Assembly (NCBI GenBank): GCA_016929245.1
Contig: JAFGJE010000209.1
Location: 1 to 34,628 of the forward strand
Source: Phycisphaerae bacterium
Lineage (GTDB): Bacteria; Planctomycetota; Phycisphaerae; SM23-33
Reading direction: 5' to 3'
DNA length: 34,628 bases
Each line of letters begins with the position of its first letter. The stretch's first letter is position 1. Below, in pieces: positions 23,602 through 30,330 of this stretch. The notes beneath the pieces are model-generated. The model had not been told where the DNA came from. It ran no database searches and saw nothing but the letters and a program-made list of their open reading frames with translations. The translations under genes were made by a program, and so were the position numbers.

Positions 23602-25131
23602 CTACAACTTCGCCATACGCTGGAATTCACCCGCCAACGCCGGATACAGGCGGTCGTATTGTTCGTGCAGTTTCCGGTAGAGTTGTTTGGTTTTGGGATT
23701 GGGTTGGATCGTGCGGACGACCTTCACTGCCGCGCTGCATGCCTGTTTGATATCGCGGTATTCGCCCGCGCCGACGGCCGCCAAGAGGCCGGCGCCGTAA
23801 GCCGGTCCTTCCTCGGAATTGATCGTCGCGCACCCGCTGCCGTAGATGTCGGCCTGCATCTGCCGCCAGAACGCGCTCCGCGCCCCGCCGCCGGACAAAC
23901 GCACCTGGCGAATGTTCACGCCGCGCTTGCGCATCAGGTTCACCACGTCGCCCATACCGAACGTCGCGCCTTCCATCACCGCGCGGATCAGTTCGTTCCG
24001 CCCGGTGCTGTTATGAATGCCGATCCAACCCGCCTTGGCGTTCGGATCGGGATGCGGCGTGCGTTCGCCCGTGAGATACGGAAGCCAGAACACGCCGTCG
24101 CAGCCGGCCGGCGCCTTGGCGGCTGCCGCGGTCAGAAGTTCGTAGGGATCGACTTTTTTCCGCTTCGCCTCCGCGACTTCCGCGTCGCCCAGCGTATTGC
24201 GCAGCCATTGGAAACTCCCGCCGGCGGCCATCACACAGCCGAACATGCACCACTCGCCGTCCACGCAGGAACAGAAGGTGTTGATGCGACTTTGCGGATC
24301 GACGCGATACTTGCCGGAGTGCGTGTAGACCACGCCGCTGGTGCCCATCGTCGCGCTGAGAAGCCCGTCGCGCACCACGCCGTTTCCGACCGCGCCGATG
24401 GGCTGATCCCCCCCGCCGCCGACCACCAGCACGCCGGGCTTGATCCCCAGGGCTCGGGCGGCCGCTTCGGTCACTTTGCCCGTGACTTCGTGACTTTCCA
24501 CCACGGGCGGCAGGATGGAAGCGTCAAGCTGGAACGCGGAGATGATCTGCTTCGACCACGCGCGTTTTTTCTGGTCCAGCATCAGCGTGCCGGACATGTC
24601 CGACACCTCGCCGACGTATTCGCCGGTGAGTTTCAGACGGATGTAATCCTTCGGCAGAAGGAAGTGGCGGATGCGGTCGTAGGTTTTCGGTTCGTGGTCG
24701 CGCACCCACAGGAGCTTGGTGAGCGTGAAGCTGGTCATGGCGGCGTTCCCGACGAGGGAGATGAGTTTGCTCCGTCCGCCGACCTTTTTTTCAATGGCAG
24801 CCGCCTGGGACGCGGTCCGCTGGTCGTTCCAGATCAGGCTCGGACGCAACGGTTTGCCGGCCGCGTCGGTAATCACCAGCCCGTGCATCTGCCCCGACAG
24901 GCCCAGGGCGACGATGCTCGCGGGTTTGATTTTCGATTTCTTCACGACGGCCTTCGTCGCGCGGCAGACGGAATCCCACCATTCGTCGGGTTTCTGTTCG
25001 CTCCATCCGGGCTGGGGAGAGTAGATCGGGTGCTCCGCCGTCGCCGTCGCCAGCACCCCGCCCTTCGCGTTCATCACCAGCGCCTTCGTGCCCGAAGTGC
25101 CCACGTCAATCCCGAGAAAATTCGCCATCAT
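23602..25131 (-). CDS. xylB: Xylulokinase (FGGY family)
   Basis: A 509-residue kinase of the FGGY family, predicted to phosphorylate D-xylulose with ATP for entry into the pentose phosphate pathway. The N-terminal phosphate-binding motif is FLGIDVGTSGTKALVMN. LGLSGQMHGLVITD is the segment typical of xylulokinase within FGGY. GGGGDQPIGAVGNGVV holds the catalytic Asp, and the C-terminal RLSGGGARSAFWRQMQADIY is the adenosine motif. The length is normal. Starts at 25131 or 25128 (two ATGs, with AAAGGCGGCG before) are both possible. No xylose isomerase or transporter gene is in the window. A predicted promoter lies about 160 nt upstream, leaving a long AT-rich leader. A related pentulose or hexulose cannot be fully excluded as substrate. 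Confidence 0.9.
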   Translation of the reverse strand: MMANFLGIDVGTSGTKALVMNAKGGVLATATAEHPIYSPQPGWSEQKPDEWWDSVCRATKAVVKKSKIKPASIVALGLSGQMHGLVITDAAGKPLRPSLIWNDQRTASQAAAIEKKVGGRSKLISLVGNAAMTSFTLTKLLWVRDHEPKTYDRIRHFLLPKDYIRLKLTGEYVGEVSDMSGTLMLDQKKRAWSKQIISAFQLDASILPPVVESHEVTGKVTEAAARALGIKPGVLVVGGGGDQPIGAVGNGVVRDGLLSATMGTSGVVYTHSGKYRVDPQSRINTFCSCVDGEWCMFGCVMAAGGSFQWLRNTLGDAEVAEAKRKKVDPYELLTAAAAKAPAGCDGVFWLPYLTGERTPHPDPNAKAGWIGIHNSTGRNELIRAVMEGATFGMGDVVNLMRKRGVNIRQVRLSGGGARSAFWRQMQADIYGSGCATINSEEGPAYGAGLLAAVGAGEYRDIKQACSAAVKVVRTIQPNPKTKQLYRKLHEQYDRLYPALAGEFQRMAKL

Positions 25132-25292
25132 CGCCGCCTTTCATTTCTGGAAGATCAGGAAACCAACGAATTCAACCATGTCACTCCGCCGGATGCAAGA
25201 CGTTGATCCGCCACATCCGGCCATTTCACTTTTCTTCCTCTTTTCATTTTTTTAAAATTCTTCCTGTATACCGAAATCATATCTCCTGAAAA

Positions 25293-25321
25293 ACTATATC
25301 ACATAAAGCCAAAAAAGTCAT
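25293..25321 (-). promoter_or_regulatory. Predicted xylB promoter in an AT-rich region
   Basis: On the minus strand ATGACT (25316-25321, 4/6) and TATAGT (25293-25298, 5/6) are spaced by 17 nt. The leader to the xylB start is about 155 nt. An imperfect inverted repeat AATCTGAATAAT AAAA ATTATCAGATT (25369-25395) lies just upstream and could be a regulator site. Confidence 0.45.
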
Positions 25322-25445
25322 AACCATATAATCAATAAGATATTATATAAATTTATCCATTATCTCAAAATCTGAATAATAAAAATTATCAGATTCAGGA
25401 TTTTGCGCTAAGTTTTCGCTCCGGCTATCCGAATTAGATAATGTC

Positions 25446-26186
25446 CTCGGCGGGCAGTTATAGCCGAGTATGGGGTAATCTTCTGTGGGACTGTCCGCTG
25501 AGTGGTGCGGATTCATATCCTGAATCGTTCACTTCACGGGTCAGTCTTTCAACCGAACAAACCGTATCCGCGTACGAACACGTTTTCCGGTCCTTTTCCG
25601 GTGGACTTTTGCGCCTGGGGTTTTGCCGAGAGTTCCCCGGCCAGTTCGATTCGGACGCCCGTGCTATTTACAATTGAATACCTAACGATTTGAGTGATCC
25701 GTTGTTGAACCTGAACTTTCGTCATGGGGACGACAGAACGGTCGAGATCACGGCGAGGACCCGCTAGGCAGCGCTGGGGAATGATAGATATTGGATGCTG
25801 CGGCATGCGGGGGGGATGCCGTGGGGTTTATTGTTCCGACCTGCAGCAGCGTAGAGGATCCCGGGACCTGTTACGTGGGTCCAGTCGTAGCGGGGGACGA
25901 AGTCCACCCAGCCCTCGCGGGCTGAACCGCCGTTGGACTTCGCGCGAAGCGGCTGAGACTCACGTTCCAGGCAAAGGGGATTTCCGTTCGTCCCTATAGG
26001 GATTTCATAACGATGGGAAGAACACACATTTTGACAATCCATGGATTGGAGTGATGATCGGACAAACCATTCACACAATTCACCACACTCCTGTCTGGTT
26101 AGGCCCGTAGGAAAGCGGGCCTTCTCACCCCGGCGGCGTCCCGCCAAGCCGACTGCCTCCTCTTGACGCCACCGGGGTTTTTTTTT
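25446..26186 (+). ncRNA. Candidate structured non-coding RNA ending at an intrinsic terminator
   Basis: An orphan plus-strand terminator (26128-26186) has no coding gene upstream, and the preceding 700 nt are dense in perfect short stems. Examples are CTCGGC/GCCGAG near 25446-25468, GATTCA/TGAATC near 25512-25530, CGGCAT/ATGCCG near 25801-25821, a 9-bp CGAAGTCCA/TGGACTTCG stem near 25899-25942 that encloses CAGCCC TCGC GGGCTG, and AGGCCCG/CGGGCCT at 26101-26122. A GATAAT box at 25437-25442 could start transcription. I recognise no known RNA class; tmRNA, RNase P and group II intron hallmarks were not seen. The boundaries are guesses. Confidence 0.35.
26128..26186 (+). terminator. Intrinsic terminator, plus strand
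   Basis: CCCCGGCGGCGTC (26128-26140) pairs with GACGCCACCGGGG (26165-26177) with one mismatch across a 24-nt loop and is followed at once by nine T residues. It is a textbook rho-independent terminator, yet no plus-strand gene lies upstream of it within this gap. Confidence 0.8.
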
Positions 26187-26280
26187 ACCCTTTACGGCGG
26201 GATGAAAGAGTTTGATCCGCTCGTACACATCCTGGTATATGTCCATACGTCGGAAACAGACATGGATGAACCTCTTTGAA

Positions 26281-26433
26281 AGTAGCCACGGGCGCAAGCC
26301 CGTGGACAAACGAGATTGAAATGCAAGAGCCCCGGAGGGGCGATTGAAATATCGTTTCTGACTTTCAATCGTCCCTTCGGGACTCTGATGGTGATATCGC
26401 TGAATGTCCCACGGGCTTGCGCCCGTGGCTACT
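26281..26433. repeat. Nested palindromic element 2
   Basis: The outer arms 26281-26308 and 26405-26433 (AGTAGCCACGGGCGCAAGCC...) are reverse complements apart from one inserted base, and each arm is itself a hairpin (CCACGGGCGCAAGCCCGTGG). The inner arms 26327-26349 and 26363-26385 match at about 19 of 23 positions and end in GATTGAAA/TTTCAATC. The element lies directly upstream of the topoisomerase VI B leader. Confidence 0.85.
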
Positions 26434-26505
26434 AACAGTAATACAGCCGGTCTTATATTTTTATGATCCAGGGAATGGAACAGGATTCTCAGAAAAGGAC
26501 CATGG

Positions 26506-28431
26506 ATGGCGACACGTAGTTCCAAATCGGCGAAGAAGAAATCCGCGAAGGCGTCCAAGGCCGTCAGGAAGGCCAAGAGCACCACCAAAAAGAACGTCTC
26601 AAAAAATACCCCAAAATCCTCGAAGAAGGCTTCGGGGAAACAAACGTCTTCACCTCCCAAGGGTAAGAAATCCAAACCTTCCCCCGCGATGGAGGACCTG
26701 CCCCTCCTGGCGCAAAGTCAGGCCGAGGGTTCCGAATCCGTCGAACCCGTCGAGGAACCCGCCCCCCCCGCCGACGAATCCGCGACGGAGAAATCCCCCA
26801 AACGCCGCGGCAAGACTCGCTACGCCACCGCGGAATCGATGGCCAAGTCGCAGCGGAGCATTTCCGTCAGCGAATTCTTCGCCAAGAACCGTCACCTGCT
26901 TGGATTCGACAATCCCCGCAAGGCGTTGCTGACGACCGTCAAGGAAGCGGTCGATAACAGCCTCGACGCCTGCGAGGAAGCCGGCATCCTTCCGGTCGTG
27001 GAAGTCTGGATCCGGCAGATCGACGAAACGCACTTTTGCGTGACGGTGCAGGACAACGGCCCGGGCATCGTGCGGAACCAGATTCCCAACATCTTCGGAA
27101 AGCTGCTGTACGGCAGCAAGTTTCACCGCCTGCGCATGAGCCGCGGACAGCAGGGAATCGGCATCAGCGCCGCGGGGATGTACGGGCTGTTGACGACGGG
27201 CAAACCCATCGTCATCACGAGTCGCACGTCCAAACGCTCCCAGGCGCACCACTACGAACTCCAGATCGACACGAAAAAGAACAAGCCCGACATCATCGTC
27301 GACCAGGCCGTCGACTCCGACTTCGAGCACGGCACGGTGGTGGAAATTCAGCTCGATGCCCGATACCAGAAAGGCCGACAGAGCGTGGACGACTACCTCC
27401 AGCAGACGGCGATCGCCAATCCGCACGTGACGCTGATCTACCACGCCCCCGACGGGCGCACGGAGGAATACAAAGGCGCCATTCAAACTCTCCCCGCGCT
27501 GCCCAAAGAGGTCAAACCCCACCCGCACGGCGTGGAACTGGGCATATTGATCAAGATGATCCAGGACTCCGGCGCCCGCACGGCGCAGCAGTTTTTCACG
27601 AGCGAATTTTCCCGCGTCACGCCGCGCGTCGCGACGGACATTCTCGAAAAGGTCGGCCTGAACGCCAAGAGTCATCCCAACCGGATGCTCGGTGAGAAGA
27701 CCAAGGAACTCTACCGCGCGATCCAGGAGACGAAAATCCTCGCCCCGGCGACCAACTGCGTCGTGCCCATCGGCGAGGAGCAACTCATCGCGGGACTGCG
27801 GAGCGTCGTGGAGGCGGACTTCTACACGGCTGTCAGCCGGCGACCCGCGGTCTATCGGGGAAATCCGTTCATCATCGAAGCGGCGATCGCCTACGGTAAA
27901 CCCGAAACGAAGGAGGAAAAGGTCGAACGCATCGAGAGCGAAATCGAAGGCGACGATTCCGACGACAACGCCGACACGTCGCAGGCGAAGGTCATTCGTT
28001 TCGCCAACCGCGTGCCGTTGCAATATCAGCAGGGCGCGTGCGCGATCACCAAAAGCGTGCTGGGCATGAGCTGGCGGAAGTACGGCCTGCAGCAGTCTCG
28101 CGGGGCCTTGCCTTCGGGCGATCTGACGATCGTGGTGCACATGGCGTCGGTGTGGGTTCCGTTCACGAGCGAGTCGAAGGAAGCGGTCGCGTCGTATCCG
28201 GAGATTCTCAAGGAGCTGCGCCTGGCGCTGCAGGATTGCGGGCGGCGGCTGGGCGCGCACATCCGCAAGACGCATCGCATCCGCCAGGAGCTCAAAAAAC
28301 GCAGCTACATCGAAAAATACATCCCCGCCATCGGCGAAGCGCTCCGGGACATCCTCGACCTGAAAGACAAACAGGTCGTCACCCTCTGCGAAAGTTTAAA
28401 AGGCGTCCTTGAGCGAAGTCGGAAAATGTGA
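26506..28431 (+). CDS. top6B: DNA topoisomerase VI subunit B with lysine-rich N-terminal tail
   Basis: A 641-residue ATPase subunit of a type IIB topoisomerase, which passes one DNA duplex through another together with the Spo11-like A subunit. The GHKL ATP site is complete: KEAVDNSLDACEEAG (N-box, Glu147/Asn151), DNGPGIV (183-189) and RGQQGIGISAAGMYG (213-227). An H2TH-like middle and the transducer follow, with WVPFTSESKEAVASYPEI carrying the ATP-contacting Lys. The first 60 residues are a disordered, histone-H1-like Lys/Ser/Ala tail, followed by an acidic stretch (63-96); both are extra relative to archaeal proteins. AAAAGGA precedes ATG 26506 by 7 nt. No A-subunit gene is adjacent, which is unusual because the pair is normally side by side. 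Confidence 0.92.
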   Translation: MATRSSKSAKKKSAKASKAVRKAKSTTKKNVSKNTPKSSKKASGKQTSSPPKGKKSKPSPAMEDLPLLAQSQAEGSESVEPVEEPAPPADESATEKSPKRRGKTRYATAESMAKSQRSISVSEFFAKNRHLLGFDNPRKALLTTVKEAVDNSLDACEEAGILPVVEVWIRQIDETHFCVTVQDNGPGIVRNQIPNIFGKLLYGSKFHRLRMSRGQQGIGISAAGMYGLLTTGKPIVITSRTSKRSQAHHYELQIDTKKNKPDIIVDQAVDSDFEHGTVVEIQLDARYQKGRQSVDDYLQQTAIANPHVTLIYHAPDGRTEEYKGAIQTLPALPKEVKPHPHGVELGILIKMIQDSGARTAQQFFTSEFSRVTPRVATDILEKVGLNAKSHPNRMLGEKTKELYRAIQETKILAPATNCVVPIGEEQLIAGLRSVVEADFYTAVSRRPAVYRGNPFIIEAAIAYGKPETKEEKVERIESEIEGDDSDDNADTSQAKVIRFANRVPLQYQQGACAITKSVLGMSWRKYGLQQSRGALPSGDLTIVVHMASVWVPFTSESKEAVASYPEILKELRLALQDCGRRLGAHIRKTHRIRQELKKRSYIEKYIPAIGEALRDILDLKDKQVVTLCESLKGVLERSRKM

Positions 28432-28565
28432 CGTTTTCCACAAGTTTTCCGAGATTCGCCCACGAGCGAAAGATATCGTATATTCTTATTAAAGTACACC
28501 CGGTCGAGGACGGAGGGGCGGTTTTCGTTTGACGTCCGGTACAACCACGAACGCAAGGATACGGA

Positions 28566-28802
28566 ATGTCCGCGCTGATGGAAATGGCAGCCAACGCCGT
28601 CCTCCTTCCCGTGGAACGTCCGCGCCGATCGCGCGGGCGGGAGGACGTGAAGGATCGTGACGCCTCGGGCCTATCCGAGGGCGTTGTGGTGGACGCCGCG
28701 ACCGTTCGCTCCCAAAAGGTGACGATGGCCGAGGAAAATCCCACCAGCGCCCGTGATTCTCGCGCCGAAGATTCCCAGGAACACCTGGATATTTTCGTGT
28801 AA
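28566..28802 (+). CDS. Small hypothetical protein
   Basis: A 78-codon ORF starting MSALMEMAANAVLLPVERPR, preceded by AAGGATACGGA as a plausible ribosome binding site. The protein is hydrophilic with many Arg, Asp, Glu and Ser and has no membrane segment, signal peptide or known motif. It lies 135 nt after the topoisomerase gene on the same strand and is followed by a terminator hairpin at 28841-28878, which suggests it is inside a transcribed unit. It may be a real small protein or a chance frame in a leader RNA; no family was recognised. Confidence 0.4.
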   Translation: MSALMEMAANAVLLPVERPRRSRGREDVKDRDASGLSEGVVVDAATVRSQKVTMAEENPTSARDSRAEDSQEHLDIFV

Positions 28803-28840
28803 CACGTTTTCAGCCGCGACGCTGAATTCCCATACAGGCC

Positions 28841-28878
28841 GGCGGGAACCCATACCGGGGCTTCCCGCCGCGCTTTTA
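28841..28878 (+). terminator. Probable intrinsic terminator after the topoisomerase VI B unit
   Basis: GGCGGGAA (28841-28848) pairs perfectly with TTCCCGCC (28862-28869) over a 13-nt loop, followed by GCGCTTTT. The U-tract is short and offset by four bases, so efficiency is uncertain. Confidence 0.55.
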
Positions 28879-28881
28879 TAT

Positions 28882-29006
28882 TGTCATCCTGAGCGAAGCG
28901 CAGCGAAGTCGAAGGACCTCACGGGTGGCTGGGCGTAAGATCGACATAGCTTGCCCCCGAGGACCTGCGCTTCGCGCAGGTCCTCGGGGCTCCTTAGGAG
29001 ATGACA
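28882..29006. repeat. Intergenic repeat with a 35-nt perfect hairpin
   Basis: The element opens with GTCATCCTGAGCGAAGCGCA, wording common between genes in many environmental bacterial genomes. It contains a hairpin with perfect 16-bp arms, CCCCGAGGACCTGCGC (28955-28970) and GCGCAGGTCCTCGGGG (28974-28989), around a TTC loop. It closes near GAGATGACAA, partly mirroring its start. It lies just upstream of rsmA and holds no gene. Confidence 0.75.
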
Positions 29007-29083
29007 ACTCCGCTTTTCGTTCCACCGATATTTATTCCCACACGAGATACCTTTCCAGCCGTCGTAATGGTACGCTGTGGCGG

Positions 29084-29965
29084 ATGCAGACGAAGAAGGA
29101 TATCCAGGCGCTGCTCGCCGAAGCGACGAGAAGTCCGAACAAACGCTTCGGGCAGTGCTTCCTGATCGACCTGAACCTGATGCGTAAACTGCTGGACGAA
29201 GCGGCGCTGCAAGGCGACGAAACGGTCCTGGAAGTCGGTCCGGGCACGGGTTCGCTCAGCGAGGAACTGCTCGCTCGGGCCAAGCGCGTGGTCGCAGTGG
29301 AGATCGATCGCGCGTTGGCGGAGTTGTCGCGTCGTCGGTTCGCGGAGGAGCCCCGCTTCACATTGATCGAAGGCGACGTGCTGGCCGGGAAACACGCCAT
29401 TGCACCGGCGGTGCTGGAGACGGTCGCGCCGAAAGCCCGGCTGGTCGCCAACCTGCCGTACAACATCGCCACGCCGCTCGTGGCGGACTGCCTGATGCAG
29501 TCGTACCTGTCCCTTCGAGGCGAAGGCGTGTTGTTCGAGAGCCTGACCTTCACCGTGCAGGAGGAAGTCGCCCTGCGTTTGACCGCGCGGGAAGGGCGCG
29601 ACCGCGGGCCGTTGAGCGTGCTGGTCGCGCTGCTGGGCGACGCCAAACTCGGTTCGTTCGTTCCGAAGACGGCCTTTTGGCCCGCGCCGAAGGTCGACAG
29701 CCGTATCGTTCGGATCGATTTCGACGCCGCCCGTGCGGGGCAAATCGAAGACATCCACCTGCTGCGGCGGATTCTGGACATGACCTTCTCCCAGCGGCGC
29801 AAGAGCATTCTCGCCACGAGCCGGGCGCGCAACGCGCCGGTATCGCACGAAGCGTTCGCGGCCGCTCTGGATTCCGCGGGGATTGATCCCTCCGCCCGCG
29901 CCGATCACGTCTCCCCCGAAGACTACCTCCGCGTGACAAAATGTCTGACGCGCCGAGTCCCGTAG
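29084..29965 (+). CDS. rsmA: 16S rRNA (adenine(1518)-N(6)/adenine(1519)-N(6))-dimethyltransferase
   Basis: A 293-residue SAM-dependent enzyme that dimethylates two adjacent adenines in the 3'-terminal hairpin of 16S rRNA during small-subunit maturation. PNKRFGQCFLIDLNLM is the conserved N-terminus, VLEVGPGTGSLSEELL the SAM-binding motif I, VVAVEIDRALAELS motif II, and NLPYNIATPLVADC the catalytic NLPY motif IV. WPAPKVDSRIVRID, then MTFSQRRKSI, lead into the C-terminal helical domain. ATG 29084 was chosen because it gives the standard family length; an open extension upstream runs into the repeat. No Shine-Dalgarno sequence is seen before the ATG. It is followed by a nested palindrome and the convergent end of a glycosidase gene. 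Confidence 0.93.
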   Translation: MQTKKDIQALLAEATRSPNKRFGQCFLIDLNLMRKLLDEAALQGDETVLEVGPGTGSLSEELLARAKRVVAVEIDRALAELSRRRFAEEPRFTLIEGDVLAGKHAIAPAVLETVAPKARLVANLPYNIATPLVADCLMQSYLSLRGEGVLFESLTFTVQEEVALRLTAREGRDRGPLSVLVALLGDAKLGSFVPKTAFWPAPKVDSRIVRIDFDAARAGQIEDIHLLRRILDMTFSQRRKSILATSRARNAPVSHEAFAAALDSAGIDPSARADHVSPEDYLRVTKCLTRRVP

Positions 29966-30330
29966 TGTGAATTTTCCGAAGGTTCATTTTTTTGCCCGTT
30001 CCTACAGGATTGACGCATCTACATTCATTGAGTTTTTGTCTCTTTCGCCTGAAAGGCGAATGCATCATAGCCCAGGGCAACGCCCTGGGTCGGCGAATTT
30101 CCTTTATCCTAAGCCGTGTAAGGGCGATACAAATTGTCACGCCCTTACGGGGCTTGGATTGTGAGACGTACTCAAACCCAGGGCGTTGCCCTGGGCTATG
30201 CTCTTTGCGCCTTTCAGGCGAAAAACACGATAACAAAAAATAATTTTGATGTGTAAAACCGAACGGTTTGGGATTCGTCGTTTTTCTCATATCCGTCGTT
30301 TCCCGAAAATAAACGGCAAAACGAATCTTG
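29966..30330. other. Intergenic region between convergent rsmA and glycosidase genes
   Basis: This 365-bp gap holds nested palindromic element 3 (30043-30223) and short flanks with no gene. Both neighbouring genes end here, so the palindrome may serve as a terminator for both strands. Confidence 0.7.
30043..30223. repeat. Nested palindromic element 3
   Basis: The outer arms 30043-30090 and 30176-30223 (48 bp each) are reverse complements except for about six positions in the middle. Each arm contains two self-palindromes, TTTCGCCTGAAAGGCGAA and GCCCAGGGCAACGCCCTGGG. The inner arms 30111-30132 and 30134-30155 are imperfect (about 17 of 22). The architecture equals that of the elements at 23.4 and 26.3 kb, although the sequence words differ. 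Confidence 0.85.

Larger units (their letters stand above)
25132..26505. other. Gene-free region between xylB and topoisomerase VI B
   Basis: This 1.37-kb stretch has no recognisable protein gene. From left to right it holds the xylB leader and promoter, an AT-rich block (about 25240-25420), a hairpin-rich GC-balanced block (25440-26120), a strong plus-strand terminator (26128-26186), a nested palindromic element (26281-26433) and the leader of the topoisomerase gene. Open frames on either strand are short or are antisense shadows; a minus-strand frame spanning 25764-26675 starts inside the topoisomerase gene and matches no family I know. Confidence 0.6.

Noticed and set aside
23458-25206. 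A 582-codon plus-strand open frame
   Set aside because: It is antisense to xylulokinase, which has all its family motifs; the frame has low-complexity Arg/Ala/His composition and begins inside a palindromic repeat.
25132-25240. A 30-codon reading frame in the xylB leader as a regulatory leader peptide
   Set aside because: No convincing ribosome binding site and no run of codons typical of attenuation.
25549-25806. An 85-codon minus-strand ORF (contains STGKGPENVFVRGYG)
   Set aside because: No ribosome binding site, no recognisable family, and it overlaps the hairpin-rich block with an opposite-strand terminator.
25764-26675. A 303-codon minus-strand frame in the gene-free region, containing SNGGSAREGWVDFVPRYDW
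   Set aside because: It begins inside the lysine-codon-rich start of the topoisomerase gene and crosses a terminator and a palindromic element. I could match it to no protein family and prefer a non-coding reading, though a repeat-borne peptide is not excluded.
26650-28275. A 541-codon minus-strand open frame
   Set aside because: It is antisense to topoisomerase VI B and shows no domain signature.
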